Positions 15,539 to 23,995 of a stretch of 64,000 nucleotides of DNA are shown piece by piece. Numbering within the stretch: the first letter of the stretch is position 1; the number at the start of each line of letters is the position of its first letter. A model generated the notes under the pieces. The model saw nothing but the letters and a program-made list of their open reading frames with translations. It ran no database searches and was not told the origin of the DNA. Made by a program: the position numbers and the translations under genes. This stretch comes from Vreelandella halophila (lineage in GTDB: Bacteria > Pseudomonadota > Gammaproteobacteria > Pseudomonadales > Oleiphilaceae): contig NZ_JACHUZ010000011.1 of assembly GCF_019903425.1 (NCBI RefSeq), positions 418,838 through 482,837 on the forward strand, given 5' to 3'.

Positions 15539-16452
15539 GGTTGTCCTCTGAAATCATCAGGCGACAACTACCTTGACGCATAGGGGCCCTGCGCCAGGAT
15601 GTCGAGAACTGGGCTGAGCGGGTGCAGGTCTGGAGTGAAGCCGTGATCGATTGCATGAACCGCATCCACCACGAGTTGGACCGAAGCGATGAGGGCATGG
15701 ACGTATTGGGTAATGTGCAAAACCGTGAAGATCTGGCGTTGGAGCTATCCACTCTTGTGGAGAAAGGCCGCCTTTACTTTCCCAACGAAAATCGGTCCGC
15801 CTATGGTCAAAGTAGGCAATCTTCACGGCGTGGATATCGAAGCGCCATCCTTGACCCACTGCTCGCTACGGTTGTCATTCTGCGAGCAGAAGACAGCCCG
15901 AAGTTCGATTTTGAGGATAAAAGAGGCAAATTTGGAAAAAACCGGTACTCCAAAGCTGTCCGACTCTATTGCAACGCCTTCTTGTCTTTCACTGAGGTAG
16001 TCCTCGCTGTGCGTGAGGGAAACCGGCGGCGTATAAATTCTCTTCGAAAAGCCGGTGACCCTCGCGAAGCGGGTCGAATGGAGCGGCTGTTGCGGCCAAG
16101 TGATGATGCGCCACCACCAAGCCATCGATATTGGCTTGGAAATGATATTGGACCTCGGATTCCTCGGGAAGAGGATGTGCTTGGTGGGGATTGGCAGTAG
16201 GTATCTTACTGTTCGCTCGTCAAATGGTATGCGGTTTGCTTCTGTTATAGATACAAGTATAGACATGGCGAGAAATTGCCGCACATAAATCAGTTCCTCG
16301 GCTATAACGGCAGGAAGATACTTTCAGCAGTACTCCAGAGATAAAATGAAAACTATTTTTGACTGAAAAGAGGCCAATTCTTTGGAATTGTGGGGGAATA
16401 TTAAAGTGCTTTTGGGTACAAGCCGAGCTCTTTTCGAGGAGAGCGGAATCTG

Positions 16453-17511
16453 ATGCGAGTCCTCGTAACCGGCGGTGCTGGATTTATTGGATCACACGTT
16501 GTCGAGCTGCTGCTCAAGTTCAGCGATTACGAGGTGTTGGTTCTGGATAAGCTCACCTATGCTGGAAGCCTTCGGAATCTTGAGGGTGTTAAAGGCAATC
16601 CACGCTTTCGCTTTATCAAGGGGGATATTTGCGATCCATTGATGGTTAACAGGGTTTTCCAAGAGTTCGCGCCTCAAGCTGTTCTCAATCTGGCGGCAGA
16701 GTCTCACGTGGATCGTTCCATTGATGGGCCCGAACCCGCTGTAGAGACGAATGTTAAAGGAACCACAGTACTTCTGGAGGCAAGCCGTCATTGGCTGGCC
16801 GGGCTTAGCGAGGGTGATAAAGCCGGGTTTCGTTTCTTGCAGGTGAGTACGGATGAGGTGTTTGGTGATCTTGCCAGTGACGCACCTCCCTTCTCGCGTG
16901 ATACGCCTTATGCTCCAAGTTCCCCCTATTCAGCCAGTAAGGCGAGTGCGGACCATCTGGTAAGCGCTTGGGGCCGAACCTATGGTATCCCGGTACTGAC
17001 CACCCATTGCTCAAACAATTATGGTCCGCGACAGCATCCGGAGAAACTGATTCCGCATATGATTTTCCGTGCTCTGAGCGGCAAGATACTTCCGGTCTAC
17101 GGAGACGGAAGTCAGGTGCGTGACTGGCTGCATGTTAAGGATCACGCGCATGGCCTACTCGAAGTGCTTCGAAATGGGACGCCCGGCAGGCACTATCTGC
17201 TGGGAAATCGGGATGAGCATACGAACCGTGAGATCGTAGAGAGCTTGTGTGATCTGCTCATGAATAAGGGAATGGTTGCGGGAGTTGACTTGCGGTCACT
17301 GATCTGCATGGTTCCAGACCGTCCGGGGCATGATCGGCGTTATGCGATTGATCCGGCTGACACGGAACGGGAGCTTGGTTGGAGCCCGGGTATTGGCTTC
17401 GAGCAAGGTCTGGCGAACACGGTGGACTGGTATCTTGAGCACCTGGAATGGGTTAATCAATCCGATACTGATTTGGAACGCCGGGGGTTGAACGCGATGG
17501 GGGCTTCATGA
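16453..17511 (+). CDS. rfbB: dTDP-glucose 4,6-dehydratase
   Basis: 352 residues. Short-chain dehydrogenase fold: NAD-binding [12 protein letters not shown] at the N-terminus, catalytic STDEVFGDL and [12 protein letters not shown] (Tyr-x3-Lys), and the sugar-binding [14 protein letters not shown]. Converts dTDP-glucose to dTDP-4-keto-6-deoxyglucose. The next gene, rfbA, supplies its substrate and overlaps by 4 bp (ATGA). There is no rfbC or rfbD in the operon, so the product is not rhamnose unless those lie elsewhere; an aminotransferase follows instead. Confidence 0.96.
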   Translation: MRVLVTGGAGFIGSHVVELLLKFSDYEVLVLDKLTYAGSLRNLEGVKGNPRFRFIKGDICDPLMVNRVFQEFAPQAVLNLAAESHVDRSIDGPEPAVETNVKGTTVLLEASRHWLAGLSEGDKAGFRFLQVSTDEVFGDLASDAPPFSRDTPYAPSSPYSASKASADHLVSAWGRTYGIPVLTTHCSNNYGPRQHPEKLIPHMIFRALSGKILPVYGDGSQVRDWLHVKDHAHGLLEVLRNGTPGRHYLLGNRDEHTNREIVESLCDLLMNKGMVAGVDLRSLICMVPDRPGHDRRYAIDPADTERELGWSPGIGFEQGLANTVDWYLEHLEWVNQSDTDLERRGLNAMGAS

Positions 17512-18377
17512 AAGGTATAGTGCTGGCGGGCGGAAGCGGTACCCGACTTCATCCCATCACCAAAGGTGTTTCCAAACAATTGTTGCCGATTTACGACAAA
17601 CCGATGATCTACTATCCCCTATCGGTATTGATGCTTGCCGGCATTCGCGACGTTTTAGTGATAACGGCTCCTCAGGATCAGGCAGGATTTCAGCACCTGC
17701 TTGGCGACGGCAGGGATTTCGGCATTCGGATCACCTATGCCGAACAACCCAGTCCACAGGGTCTGGCACAGGCATTCACCATTGGCGAGTCCTTTATTGG
17801 AACGGATTCCGTCTGCCTTGTGCTGGGCGATAACATTTTTTACGGGCACGGCTTCACCCCGAAATTACGGGAAGCGGCTTGCCGTGAAAAGGGCGCCACC
17901 ATTTTCGGGTATCAGGTCAAGGACCCGGAACGCTTCGGCGTTGTTGCCTTCGACAGCAACCGCAAGGCCACCTCGATTGAGGAAAAGCCTTCGCAGCCGA
18001 GCTCCCAGTACGCGGTAACCGGGCTCTATTTTTACGATAACGACGTTATTGACATTGCCCGCAATGTTAAGCCCTCCGAGCGCGGCGAACTTGAAATCAC
18101 CTCGGTCAACGAGGCGTACCTGCGGCGTGGTGACCTGCACGTGGAGATTCTTGGCCGGGGCTTTGCCTGGCTGGACACGGGAACTCATGAAAGCCTTCTG
18201 GAAGCCGCCCAGTTCGTGGAGACCATTGAAAAACGCCAGGGCTATAAGATTGCCTGCCTGGAGGAGATCGCGTTTAAGAAACGCTGGATATCCAGGGAAG
18301 AGCTGTTGCGCTCCTCCCGCGCGCTGGATAAAACCCAATACGGCGCTTATCTGAAGGAAATTGCAGAAACATCATGA
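17508..18377 (+). CDS. rfbA: Glucose-1-phosphate thymidylyltransferase
   Basis: 289 residues, close to the usual 290-293. The signature [20 protein letters not shown] begins at residue 8. [37 protein letters not shown] and [16 protein letters not shown] are all standard. Makes dTDP-glucose from dTTP and glucose-1-phosphate. Both ends overlap neighbours by 4 bp (ATGA), indicating translational coupling within the operon. Confidence 0.97.
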   Translation: MKGIVLAGGSGTRLHPITKGVSKQLLPIYDKPMIYYPLSVLMLAGIRDVLVITAPQDQAGFQHLLGDGRDFGIRITYAEQPSPQGLAQAFTIGESFIGTDSVCLVLGDNIFYGHGFTPKLREAACREKGATIFGYQVKDPERFGVVAFDSNRKATSIEEKPSQPSSQYAVTGLYFYDNDVIDIARNVKPSERGELEITSVNEAYLRRGDLHVEILGRGFAWLDTGTHESLLEAAQFVETIEKRQGYKIACLEEIAFKKRWISREELLRSSRALDKTQYGAYLKEIAETS

Positions 18378-19447
18378 TTCCCGCAACCCGCCCCTCCATT
18401 CCGAACCGTAAAACGCTTGAGCGCTACCTGGACGGTGTTTTTGAACGCGCCTGGCTGACGAATGACGGCCCTCTGGTCAGGGAACTGACGGAGCGTCTTG
18501 AAGATTATCTTGGGGTTGAAAACCTGCTCTTGGTCGCCAATGGCACCCTTGCCTTGCAGGTGGCCTATAAAGCGCTCAACATTGAACGCGAGGCCGTTAC
18601 AACACCCTTCACCTTTATCGCCACTGCCAGCGCCATGCAGTGGCAGGGCATCGAGCCGAATTTTGCGGACGTCGACCCCGGCTCGATGAACCTGAGTCCC
18701 GAAAGGGCGGAGCAAGCGATTACGGAAACTACTGACGGCATCGTTCCGGTCCACGTTTATGGCCACGCCTGCGACGTGGAGGCGTTTGACAACTTGTCGG
18801 CGCGCAACAACCTCAGTCTTGTCTACGACGCTTCTCATTGTTTCGGCGTCAATTACCAGGGACAGAGCCTGCTTAACTGGGGGGATGCGGCGACGCTCAG
18901 CTTTCATGCAACCAAGCTTTATCACACGGTTGAGGGAGGTGGTATTGTTTTCCGGGACCGAAACGTTCTGGAAAAAGCCAAGCGCATGATCAATTTTGGT
19001 CAATCATCCGAAACGTCTGATATAGAGGTTGGCGGCATCAACGCCAAAATGAGCGAGGTGCATGCGGCGGTGGGATTGGCGAATCTCGATTCAATTGATG
19101 AGGTTATTGAAAAACGGTTAGCTCTTGTTGGGGAATATCGGCAGTGTCTTGGCGGCGCTGTGATCATTCCCGAGGGCAAGGGCTCCAACAACGGTGCATA
19201 CCTCCCCGTTTTGTGCGCTTCATCGGGACAAGCCGAGGTTGTTGATCGTCATCTGAGGGACTCTGGCGTCAGCGCGCGCCGTTATTTCAGGCCTGCCCTT
19301 AATCGCGCGGCGGTCTTTCGCTCCACCGCGACTTGCCCGGTCGCTGAGGACGTTTCTGCTCGAGTTATATGTGTCCCTCTTTCGTCGGCAATGACCGTCG
19401 ATCAGGTTCGGTGGATTTCGCGGCTTATCAAGGAAGTGATGTCATGA
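18374..19447 (+). CDS. DegT/DnrJ/EryC1/StrS-family sugar aminotransferase
   Basis: 357 residues, the normal family length. PLP-binding residues: D152 in YDASHCFG and the Schiff-base lysine K181 in [14 protein letters not shown]. Also typical are [13 protein letters not shown] and [14 protein letters not shown]. Placed after rfbB and rfbA, it should aminate dTDP-4-keto-6-deoxyglucose, giving a 4-amino-4,6-dideoxyhexose (VioA/FdtB-like or related); C3 amination would need an isomerase that is not seen. Stereochemistry cannot be read from sequence. Coupled at both ends by 4-bp overlaps. Confidence 0.92.
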   Translation: MIPATRPSIPNRKTLERYLDGVFERAWLTNDGPLVRELTERLEDYLGVENLLLVANGTLALQVAYKALNIEREAVTTPFTFIATASAMQWQGIEPNFADVDPGSMNLSPERAEQAITETTDGIVPVHVYGHACDVEAFDNLSARNNLSLVYDASHCFGVNYQGQSLLNWGDAATLSFHATKLYHTVEGGGIVFRDRNVLEKAKRMINFGQSSETSDIEVGGINAKMSEVHAAVGLANLDSIDEVIEKRLALVGEYRQCLGGAVIIPEGKGSNNGAYLPVLCASSGQAEVVDRHLRDSGVSARRYFRPALNRAAVFRSTATCPVAEDVSARVICVPLSSAMTVDQVRWISRLIKEVMS

Positions 19448-19653
19448 AAGTTAATTGGTTTGAAAACGGCCGACGCTATTGTCAGCTCGACGTGAACGGA
19501 TCTCATGAAAGCGGGACCCAGGCTCGATACGGGGTCACCCATGGCGGATCGTCTCCTGGTGTTGGAGTCCTTATCAAGCTCTTTGATCCGCTGAGAATCA
19601 GGCGGGCCCGTCTTCTTATTTTTCAACTTTTGCCGGTGAAAAAGGCGGGTTGA
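19444..19653 (+). CDS. Small hypothetical protein inside the sugar operon, 69 aa
   Basis: The ATG at 19444 overlaps the aminotransferase stop (ATGA), and its stop at 19651-19653 shares its last base with the next ATG (TGATG). The tight junctions argue it is translated. It begins [19 protein letters not shown]; the second half is basic and hydrophobic (IKLFDPLRIRRARLLIFQLL). No family recognised; it may be a remnant of a larger transferase or a small accessory protein. Confidence 0.5.
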   Translation: MKVNWFENGRRYCQLDVNGSHESGTQARYGVTHGGSSPGVGVLIKLFDPLRIRRARLLIFQLLPVKKAG

Positions 19654-20615
19654 TGCGATACCAACGGTGTTCCGGGAACATGATCCCTAAGGCCGCTTAC
19701 GATCCTGAGAACGGCTCGCGCAAGGCCCGCTTTTTCCCTTCGGCTCGCCGTGCCTGGCTTGCTTGCTTACAGGGGTTATCTCCCCGGCGTATTTTATTAC
19801 CTGCTTATATAGGTTATACCGACAAAGAAGGTTCGGGCGTTCTGGATCCGATCGATGAACTAAAGACCCCATTCTCATTTTATCCGGTTGGTACTGATTT
19901 GCTTGCAAATTCGGATACCATAATGCATTGCCTTGTCCGTGAGCCGGATATAGACGTGGTGCTACTCATCCACTATTTCGGCTGGCCAGGAGGGGATGTA
20001 TCCACTATCCGCTCTATATGTGACCAAATGGGTGTTGTACTGGTGGAGGATTGTGCTCATGCATTTCACTGGGGGCAACCCGATCCTTCCCTAGGGATAA
20101 GAGGGGATTTTGCTCTCTACTCTATTCACAAATATTTGGCGACTGCAACTGGTGGCCTGCTCCATGCTGTTCATCAAAAAGAATATCCGAAAGCCATGGT
20201 GCCCGAAGAGCAAAATATTGATCCAGCAGTTCTCGATGTGCTCGCGCGGGCAGATCTGGATGCCATTGCTGGTAAACGCAGAGAAAATTTAGCTCGAGTT
20301 CTCGACGAGTTAGACGATATGGATGGGTTGATACCGTTACGTACTGAAATACCGCTGGTACCTCAGTCTATGCCGGTGTGGGTTGAAGGGCATAAGATGC
20401 GGGAAAAACTCTATTTTCGTATGATGGAGCGGGGTGTTCCAGCAACAGCTCTTTACCACCGACTACACCATTCGCTGGAGCGCACCCTTTTTCCACAATC
20501 ATTCGAGGTGTCCGAGCACGTCCTGAATTTACCGATTCATCAGGATATGTCCGCGGATATGATTAAATACATGTTTCAGGAAATTCGTGCTTCACTCAGG
20601 GAACTCCGTAAATGA
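19653..20615 (+). CDS. Divergent DegT-fold PLP enzyme, first of tandem pair
   Basis: 320 residues from the ATG at 19653; an in-frame TTG at 19650 is also possible. Family signature residues are kept: D133 in VLVEDCAHAFHWG and lysine K160 in LYSIHKYLATATGG. It is shorter than standard DegT proteins (about 370), chiefly in the N-terminal region, and sequence outside the core is unlike the aminotransferase at 18374. Probably acts on a nucleotide sugar or another activated substrate. The gene body is visibly AT-richer than rfbB/rfbA. Overlaps the next gene by 4 bp. Confidence 0.75.
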   Translation: MRYQRCSGNMIPKAAYDPENGSRKARFFPSARRAWLACLQGLSPRRILLPAYIGYTDKEGSGVLDPIDELKTPFSFYPVGTDLLANSDTIMHCLVREPDIDVVLLIHYFGWPGGDVSTIRSICDQMGVVLVEDCAHAFHWGQPDPSLGIRGDFALYSIHKYLATATGGLLHAVHQKEYPKAMVPEEQNIDPAVLDVLARADLDAIAGKRRENLARVLDELDDMDGLIPLRTEIPLVPQSMPVWVEGHKMREKLYFRMMERGVPATALYHRLHHSLERTLFPQSFEVSEHVLNLPIHQDMSADMIKYMFQEIRASLRELRK

Positions 20616-21580
20616 AATCGATTGGAGGATTCTTTGACCTTGAGCTGCCACCAGCAGGTCCCGGCCCCCATCCGGGAGCGGTCGCATTGTCAACGGGAAG
20701 AGCCTGCATGGGATTGTGGATACAGGATGCCCAGCCAGAGCGTTGCTATGTACCTTTCTATTGCTGCGACGCCTTGATTCAGCCGCTTCAGGAGGCAGGT
20801 ATTCCCTTCGAGTTTTACTCTATAGATGAGCAATTGTGCCCGAAGGAGCTACCGGAAGAGCCGGGCAATGATGAGTGGTTAGTCTGGACTAATTTTTTTG
20901 GCTTACTGGGAAACCGACTTGAGCCTCTTTCTAAAGCTTGGGGTGGACGGATTCTCGTTGATAACACGCACGCCTTTTTTGAAGCTTTTGAGCCTAAGTT
21001 ATGGTCTTTCACATCTGCCCGAAAATATTTTGGAGTTCCGGATGGTGCATATTGCTATCGCCCGGACGGGGACGCGACTGAACCGGATGTCGAGCGTTTC
21101 GTGCCAGACAGTGCATGCCATCTTGTTGCACGGTATACAAGAAAGTCAGGCGAGGCTTTCAGCATGTACCAAGAGGCCGAAGAAGCTCTTGATTGCTCAT
21201 TAAAGCGCATCTCTAAGCTTTCCGAAAAATTGATGTCTGGAGTTGATATTGAATCAGCCCGGATGGCTCGGCACCGTAACTACGAAATACTTGTTGAGCA
21301 TCTTTCTAAATATAACACATTTAGTCTTGCCAACTGCGCTCCGGTTAAAACGCCATTTTGCTATCCCTTTCTGCCGGCAAAGCCGATTGCGCGACATAAC
21401 CTTTATAAAAAAAATATATTCGTGCCTACCCTATGGTCGGACGTTGAGAATCGTGAGGTTGATGATTTCGAACTCGAGCGAAGAATAAGCAGAGACCTTC
21501 TGCCGTTACCAATTGACCATCGTTATAAACCAAATGATATGTTGCGCTTAGCCTCAATTGTTTTGGATAATATATGGTAA
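20612..21580 (+). CDS. Divergent DegT-fold PLP enzyme, second of tandem pair
   Basis: 322 residues. The PLP-type core is recognisable: D117 in ILVDNTHAFFEAF and K138 in FTSARKYFGVPDGAYCY. The N-terminus is unlike other DegT members (MKSIGGFFDLELPPAGPG, with ALSTGRACMGLWI). It follows another divergent DegT protein with the same order of motifs, so the two may act in succession or as a heteromer. Substrate unknown. Overlaps the methyltransferase gene by 7 bp. I am fairly sure of the fold, not of aminotransferase activity. Confidence 0.65.
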   Translation: MKSIGGFFDLELPPAGPGPHPGAVALSTGRACMGLWIQDAQPERCYVPFYCCDALIQPLQEAGIPFEFYSIDEQLCPKELPEEPGNDEWLVWTNFFGLLGNRLEPLSKAWGGRILVDNTHAFFEAFEPKLWSFTSARKYFGVPDGAYCYRPDGDATEPDVERFVPDSACHLVARYTRKSGEAFSMYQEAEEALDCSLKRISKLSEKLMSGVDIESARMARHRNYEILVEHLSKYNTFSLANCAPVKTPFCYPFLPAKPIARHNLYKKNIFVPTLWSDVENREVDDFELERRISRDLLPLPIDHRYKPNDMLRLASIVLDNIW

Positions 21581-22269
21581 ATAAAGACTATTGGGCAACG
21601 TTCTGGCGCGATCATGGTGTTAAAAGCAGCGACTCGGATGCTCAGAGTCAAGTTTTACGTACTCATAATAAACAACCGATCGATGAGAAAAGGTGGATTT
21701 CCACCCTGAACACCGTGCGGAAACATCTGCAGATGACCGGGGGCCACCGGATGTTGGACCTTTGCAGTGGCAACGGATTGTTTGCGCGCCATTTTGCTCC
21801 TGATTGCGATTGGTTGTTAGCAGTTGATATCTCGCCGGACCTTCTGCGTAGTCTCGACCAGTTGGATATCAGCAATGTTGAGACTATAGAGTCAGATATG
21901 CGGGCGGTCGATTTCCCGGCGGATACATTTGATCGTATCCTTCTTTATGCCGCGTTGCAGTACCTCGAACCGTCAGAAGCCATAAAGTTGTTGGAGCGGG
22001 CAGCAGGGTGGTTGGAGCCAGGAGGCATTCTTTACCTTGGTGACGTCCCGGATCGGAATCAATTGTGGAATTTTTTCAATACTAAGGAACGAGAAGCACA
22101 CTATTTTCGAAATTTGCGGGATGGCGAAGCTATCGTCGGAACCTGGTTTGATTCTGAATGGCTATGCCGGCTTGGTTACTTTGCCGGGTTTTCCGAGGTG
22201 CGGATCATCGAGCAACCTGAATTCATGATCTATCATACCTTTAGGTATGAGGCGGTACTAATTCGATGA
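21574..22269 (+). CDS. Class I SAM-dependent methyltransferase
   Basis: 231 residues. Motif I is MLDLCSGNGLFARHFA (residues 60-75), followed by LLAVDISPDLLRSL, the acidic DMRAVDFPADTFDRILLYAALQYL and GGILYLGDVPDRNQLW. This matches small-molecule or sugar methyltransferases. In this operon it probably methylates the amino sugar or its acyl group (inference). ATGA overlap with the sulfotransferase gene downstream. Confidence 0.86.
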   Translation: MVNKDYWATFWRDHGVKSSDSDAQSQVLRTHNKQPIDEKRWISTLNTVRKHLQMTGGHRMLDLCSGNGLFARHFAPDCDWLLAVDISPDLLRSLDQLDISNVETIESDMRAVDFPADTFDRILLYAALQYLEPSEAIKLLERAAGWLEPGGILYLGDVPDRNQLWNFFNTKEREAHYFRNLRDGEAIVGTWFDSEWLCRLGYFAGFSEVRIIEQPEFMIYHTFRYEAVLIR

Positions 22270-23087
22270 AATCGATAGAAAAAATTCTTTATCTTGGTGG
22301 GGTTGCTCGGTCTGGATCGAGCTGGGTGGGGCAGATTCTCGCATCCCACCCAAAGATCTGCTTCCGATTTCAACCGCTCTTTGCCTACAAATTCAAGGGA
22401 CGTGTGAACGAGGATTCCTCGAAGGAAGACTTCGAAAAGCTTTTCATAGATATGGCCATGTCAAGTGATGACTTTTTGTGTCAGGAGGATAAGAAACTGT
22501 CTGGGGAGTATCCAGGATTCACCGAAAACGGCAAAGAAACGGTATTGGCGTTTAAGGAAAATCGATATCAGAGTGTTATTGGGCCTATGCTTCGCAGGGT
22601 ACCTGGAATGCAATTAATTGGCCTGATCCGACATCCTTGTGCTGTACTGAATTCGTGGCGGAAAAACCCAAAAGAGTTCCCTCTTGGGTCCGATTTTCGG
22701 AAAGAGTGGCGTCACGGGATGTGCAAAAACTCCGGACCCGAAGACTATTTTGGTTACCTTAAATGGAAGGAGGTGAGTCATCTTTATCTCGATTTAGCAG
22801 AACAGCACCCGGAACGAGTTCTGGTCCAGCGTTACGAGGATCTTGTCAATAACCCCTTGGCGAGTAGTGAGCATATGTTCCAGTTTTGCGGGCTGGACTA
22901 TGCGCCTGAGGTGGCGGCGTTTGTTCAAGAAAGCACCTCCTCGCATCAAGAAAGTTACTATTCAGTTTATAAGAATCCCTATGTAGCGGTTAAATGGCGA
23001 CAGGAGATGCCACAGGACATTGTGGATGAAATTTATGAAGATCTGCGTGGTACGCGGCTGGAACAGTTTCTCTATGAGCCATTTTAA
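22266..23087 (+). CDS. Sulfotransferase-family protein
   Basis: 273 residues. The 5'-phosphosulfate-binding loop is GGVARSGSSWVGQIL (residues 11-25), and a 3'-phosphate region reads LIGLIRHPCAVLNSWRKNP. LVQRYEDLVNNP is also typical of PAPS sulfotransferases. It would transfer sulfate from PAPS to a glycan or small molecule. It closes the eight-gene overlapping operon that starts with rfbB. A 161-bp gap separates it from the convergent WbqC gene, with no clear terminator. Confidence 0.85.
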   Translation: MKSIEKILYLGGVARSGSSWVGQILASHPKICFRFQPLFAYKFKGRVNEDSSKEDFEKLFIDMAMSSDDFLCQEDKKLSGEYPGFTENGKETVLAFKENRYQSVIGPMLRRVPGMQLIGLIRHPCAVLNSWRKNPKEFPLGSDFRKEWRHGMCKNSGPEDYFGYLKWKEVSHLYLDLAEQHPERVLVQRYEDLVNNPLASSEHMFQFCGLDYAPEVAAFVQESTSSHQESYYSVYKNPYVAVKWRQEMPQDIVDEIYEDLRGTRLEQFLYEPF

Positions 23088-23248
23088 ATCCATAAACGGT
23101 TATCGCGGTTTATTCAAAGGGATTATAATTACTGGTTCTGAGACAGCCTTTGTTATGGTTTGCTCAGCTTGATCTTCTATCGACAGGCTTTCCGACTTGA
23201 AATAGTGGGTTATTTTCCGTGAATTTTGAAGAGCACCATTGATCGAAA

Positions 23249-23989
23249 TTACTCGTTGCAGATCTCCGATTTAGTCAGAATAGGGCCGGGGGATTGAGCC
23301 ATTTTTGCGACCTCATCTAGGCTGTTCCACATCAGGGCATCGATGATAGAAAGGCCTGGGACGAACCCGTTTTTTTTCTGATTATAAGGCTTCAGGTTGG
23401 GTTTTACGAACCAAAGGTGAATTCCCGAGTTGTCAAATTCTTCTTCGCTGAATATTTCTGGCGCGCCGCTTAAGTTGTAATAATTGGAAGCTCCTAGGTG
23501 TTCGCATATCCGCAATGCCCACTGACCCGGATGGCGTATGTCTAGATTGGCGTTTATTAACTCTGACTGTCTATAGAATGTCGGATTTAAATTAAAACGG
23601 TGGGAGATTTGTGTCAGAGAGAATTCCAGGATATCGATTAAGTTGAAGGTTTCGGTTTCGGGTAAGGATTTATGGATGATTTGGAGCGTTTTTGAATAAT
23701 TAGGGGCTATTTGTCTGTAGGATGATAGTTTGTTGAAGAAATTTAGTTTCCAGTTAGGGTCTGGGATTGTAACGTTTTTTATGTGGGTGAAGCGATCTTT
23801 TCTGTTGATGGGGATGGTGATGTATTGCCAGGTTTTTCTATGGTCAGGGTGAAGTATGCGGTTTCGATTAACCCAGCCTTTTACTGTGAACTGGATGTCG
23901 TCGAAAATGATCCAGGTGTCGACCTGACTCATCAGTTGGAAATAGCCGATATAAGGAAATAAATAGGGTTGCATTATCGCTATGTTCAT
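23249..23989 (-). CDS. WbqC-like family protein
   Basis: 246 residues. The beginning MNIAIMQPYLFPYIGYFQLM, then FDDIQFTVKGWVNRNRI and LCEHLGA-like/ASNYYNLSGAPEI, are WbqC (PF08889) hallmarks. The family occurs in O-antigen and flagellin-modification loci, often with amino-sugar or acyl-transfer genes; mechanism not established. It lies 6 bp downstream of the GT41-like gene on the same strand, so they are probably one operon. Strongly AT-rich compared with housekeeping genes here. Confidence 0.88.
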   Translation of the reverse strand: MNIAIMQPYLFPYIGYFQLMSQVDTWIIFDDIQFTVKGWVNRNRILHPDHRKTWQYITIPINRKDRFTHIKNVTIPDPNWKLNFFNKLSSYRQIAPNYSKTLQIIHKSLPETETFNLIDILEFSLTQISHRFNLNPTFYRQSELINANLDIRHPGQWALRICEHLGASNYYNLSGAPEIFSEEEFDNSGIHLWFVKPNLKPYNQKKNGFVPGLSIIDALMWNSLDEVAKMAQSPGPILTKSEICNE

Positions 23990-23995
23990 AATCGT

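Larger units (their letters stand above)
13952..15585 (-). mobile_element. IS3-family insertion sequence, copy 1 (1634 bp)
   Basis: Boundaries are set by comparison with the second copy and by the 4-bp target duplication GCCC (13948-13951 and 15586-15589). Ends are imperfect inverted repeats: left CGGTGTCTGTCAACGTAG, right (reverse complement) CCCTATGCGTCAAGGTAG, both continuing into TGTCGC. It contains orfA and orfB on the minus strand. I see no nucleotide difference from copy 2 at 36410-38043, so transposition is probably recent. Confidence 0.95.
13858..16200 (+). pseudogene. Membrane-anchored hypothetical gene split by the IS3-family insertion
   Basis: The 5' part (13858-13951) encodes MGIWEAAIAVASALLGWGLK and then KYYWDQKHYRRA, an N-terminal membrane anchor. 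After the insertion the frame continues from 15590 (RQDVENWAERVQVWSEA) to the stop at 16200. Removing 13952-15585 plus one GCCC target copy joins the halves exactly in frame, giving 235 codons (234 aa). The C-terminal part is soluble and charged, with a helical LVEKGRLYFPNENRS segment. No family recognised. The 3' fragment has an internal GTG at 15622, but without its membrane anchor it is probably non-functional. The perfect frame suggests a recent insertion. Confidence 0.85.

Noticed and set aside
16266..16279. Possible RpoN site TGGCGAGAAATTGC before rfbB
   Set aside because: GG to GC distance is one base short; sigma-54 tolerates almost no spacing change.
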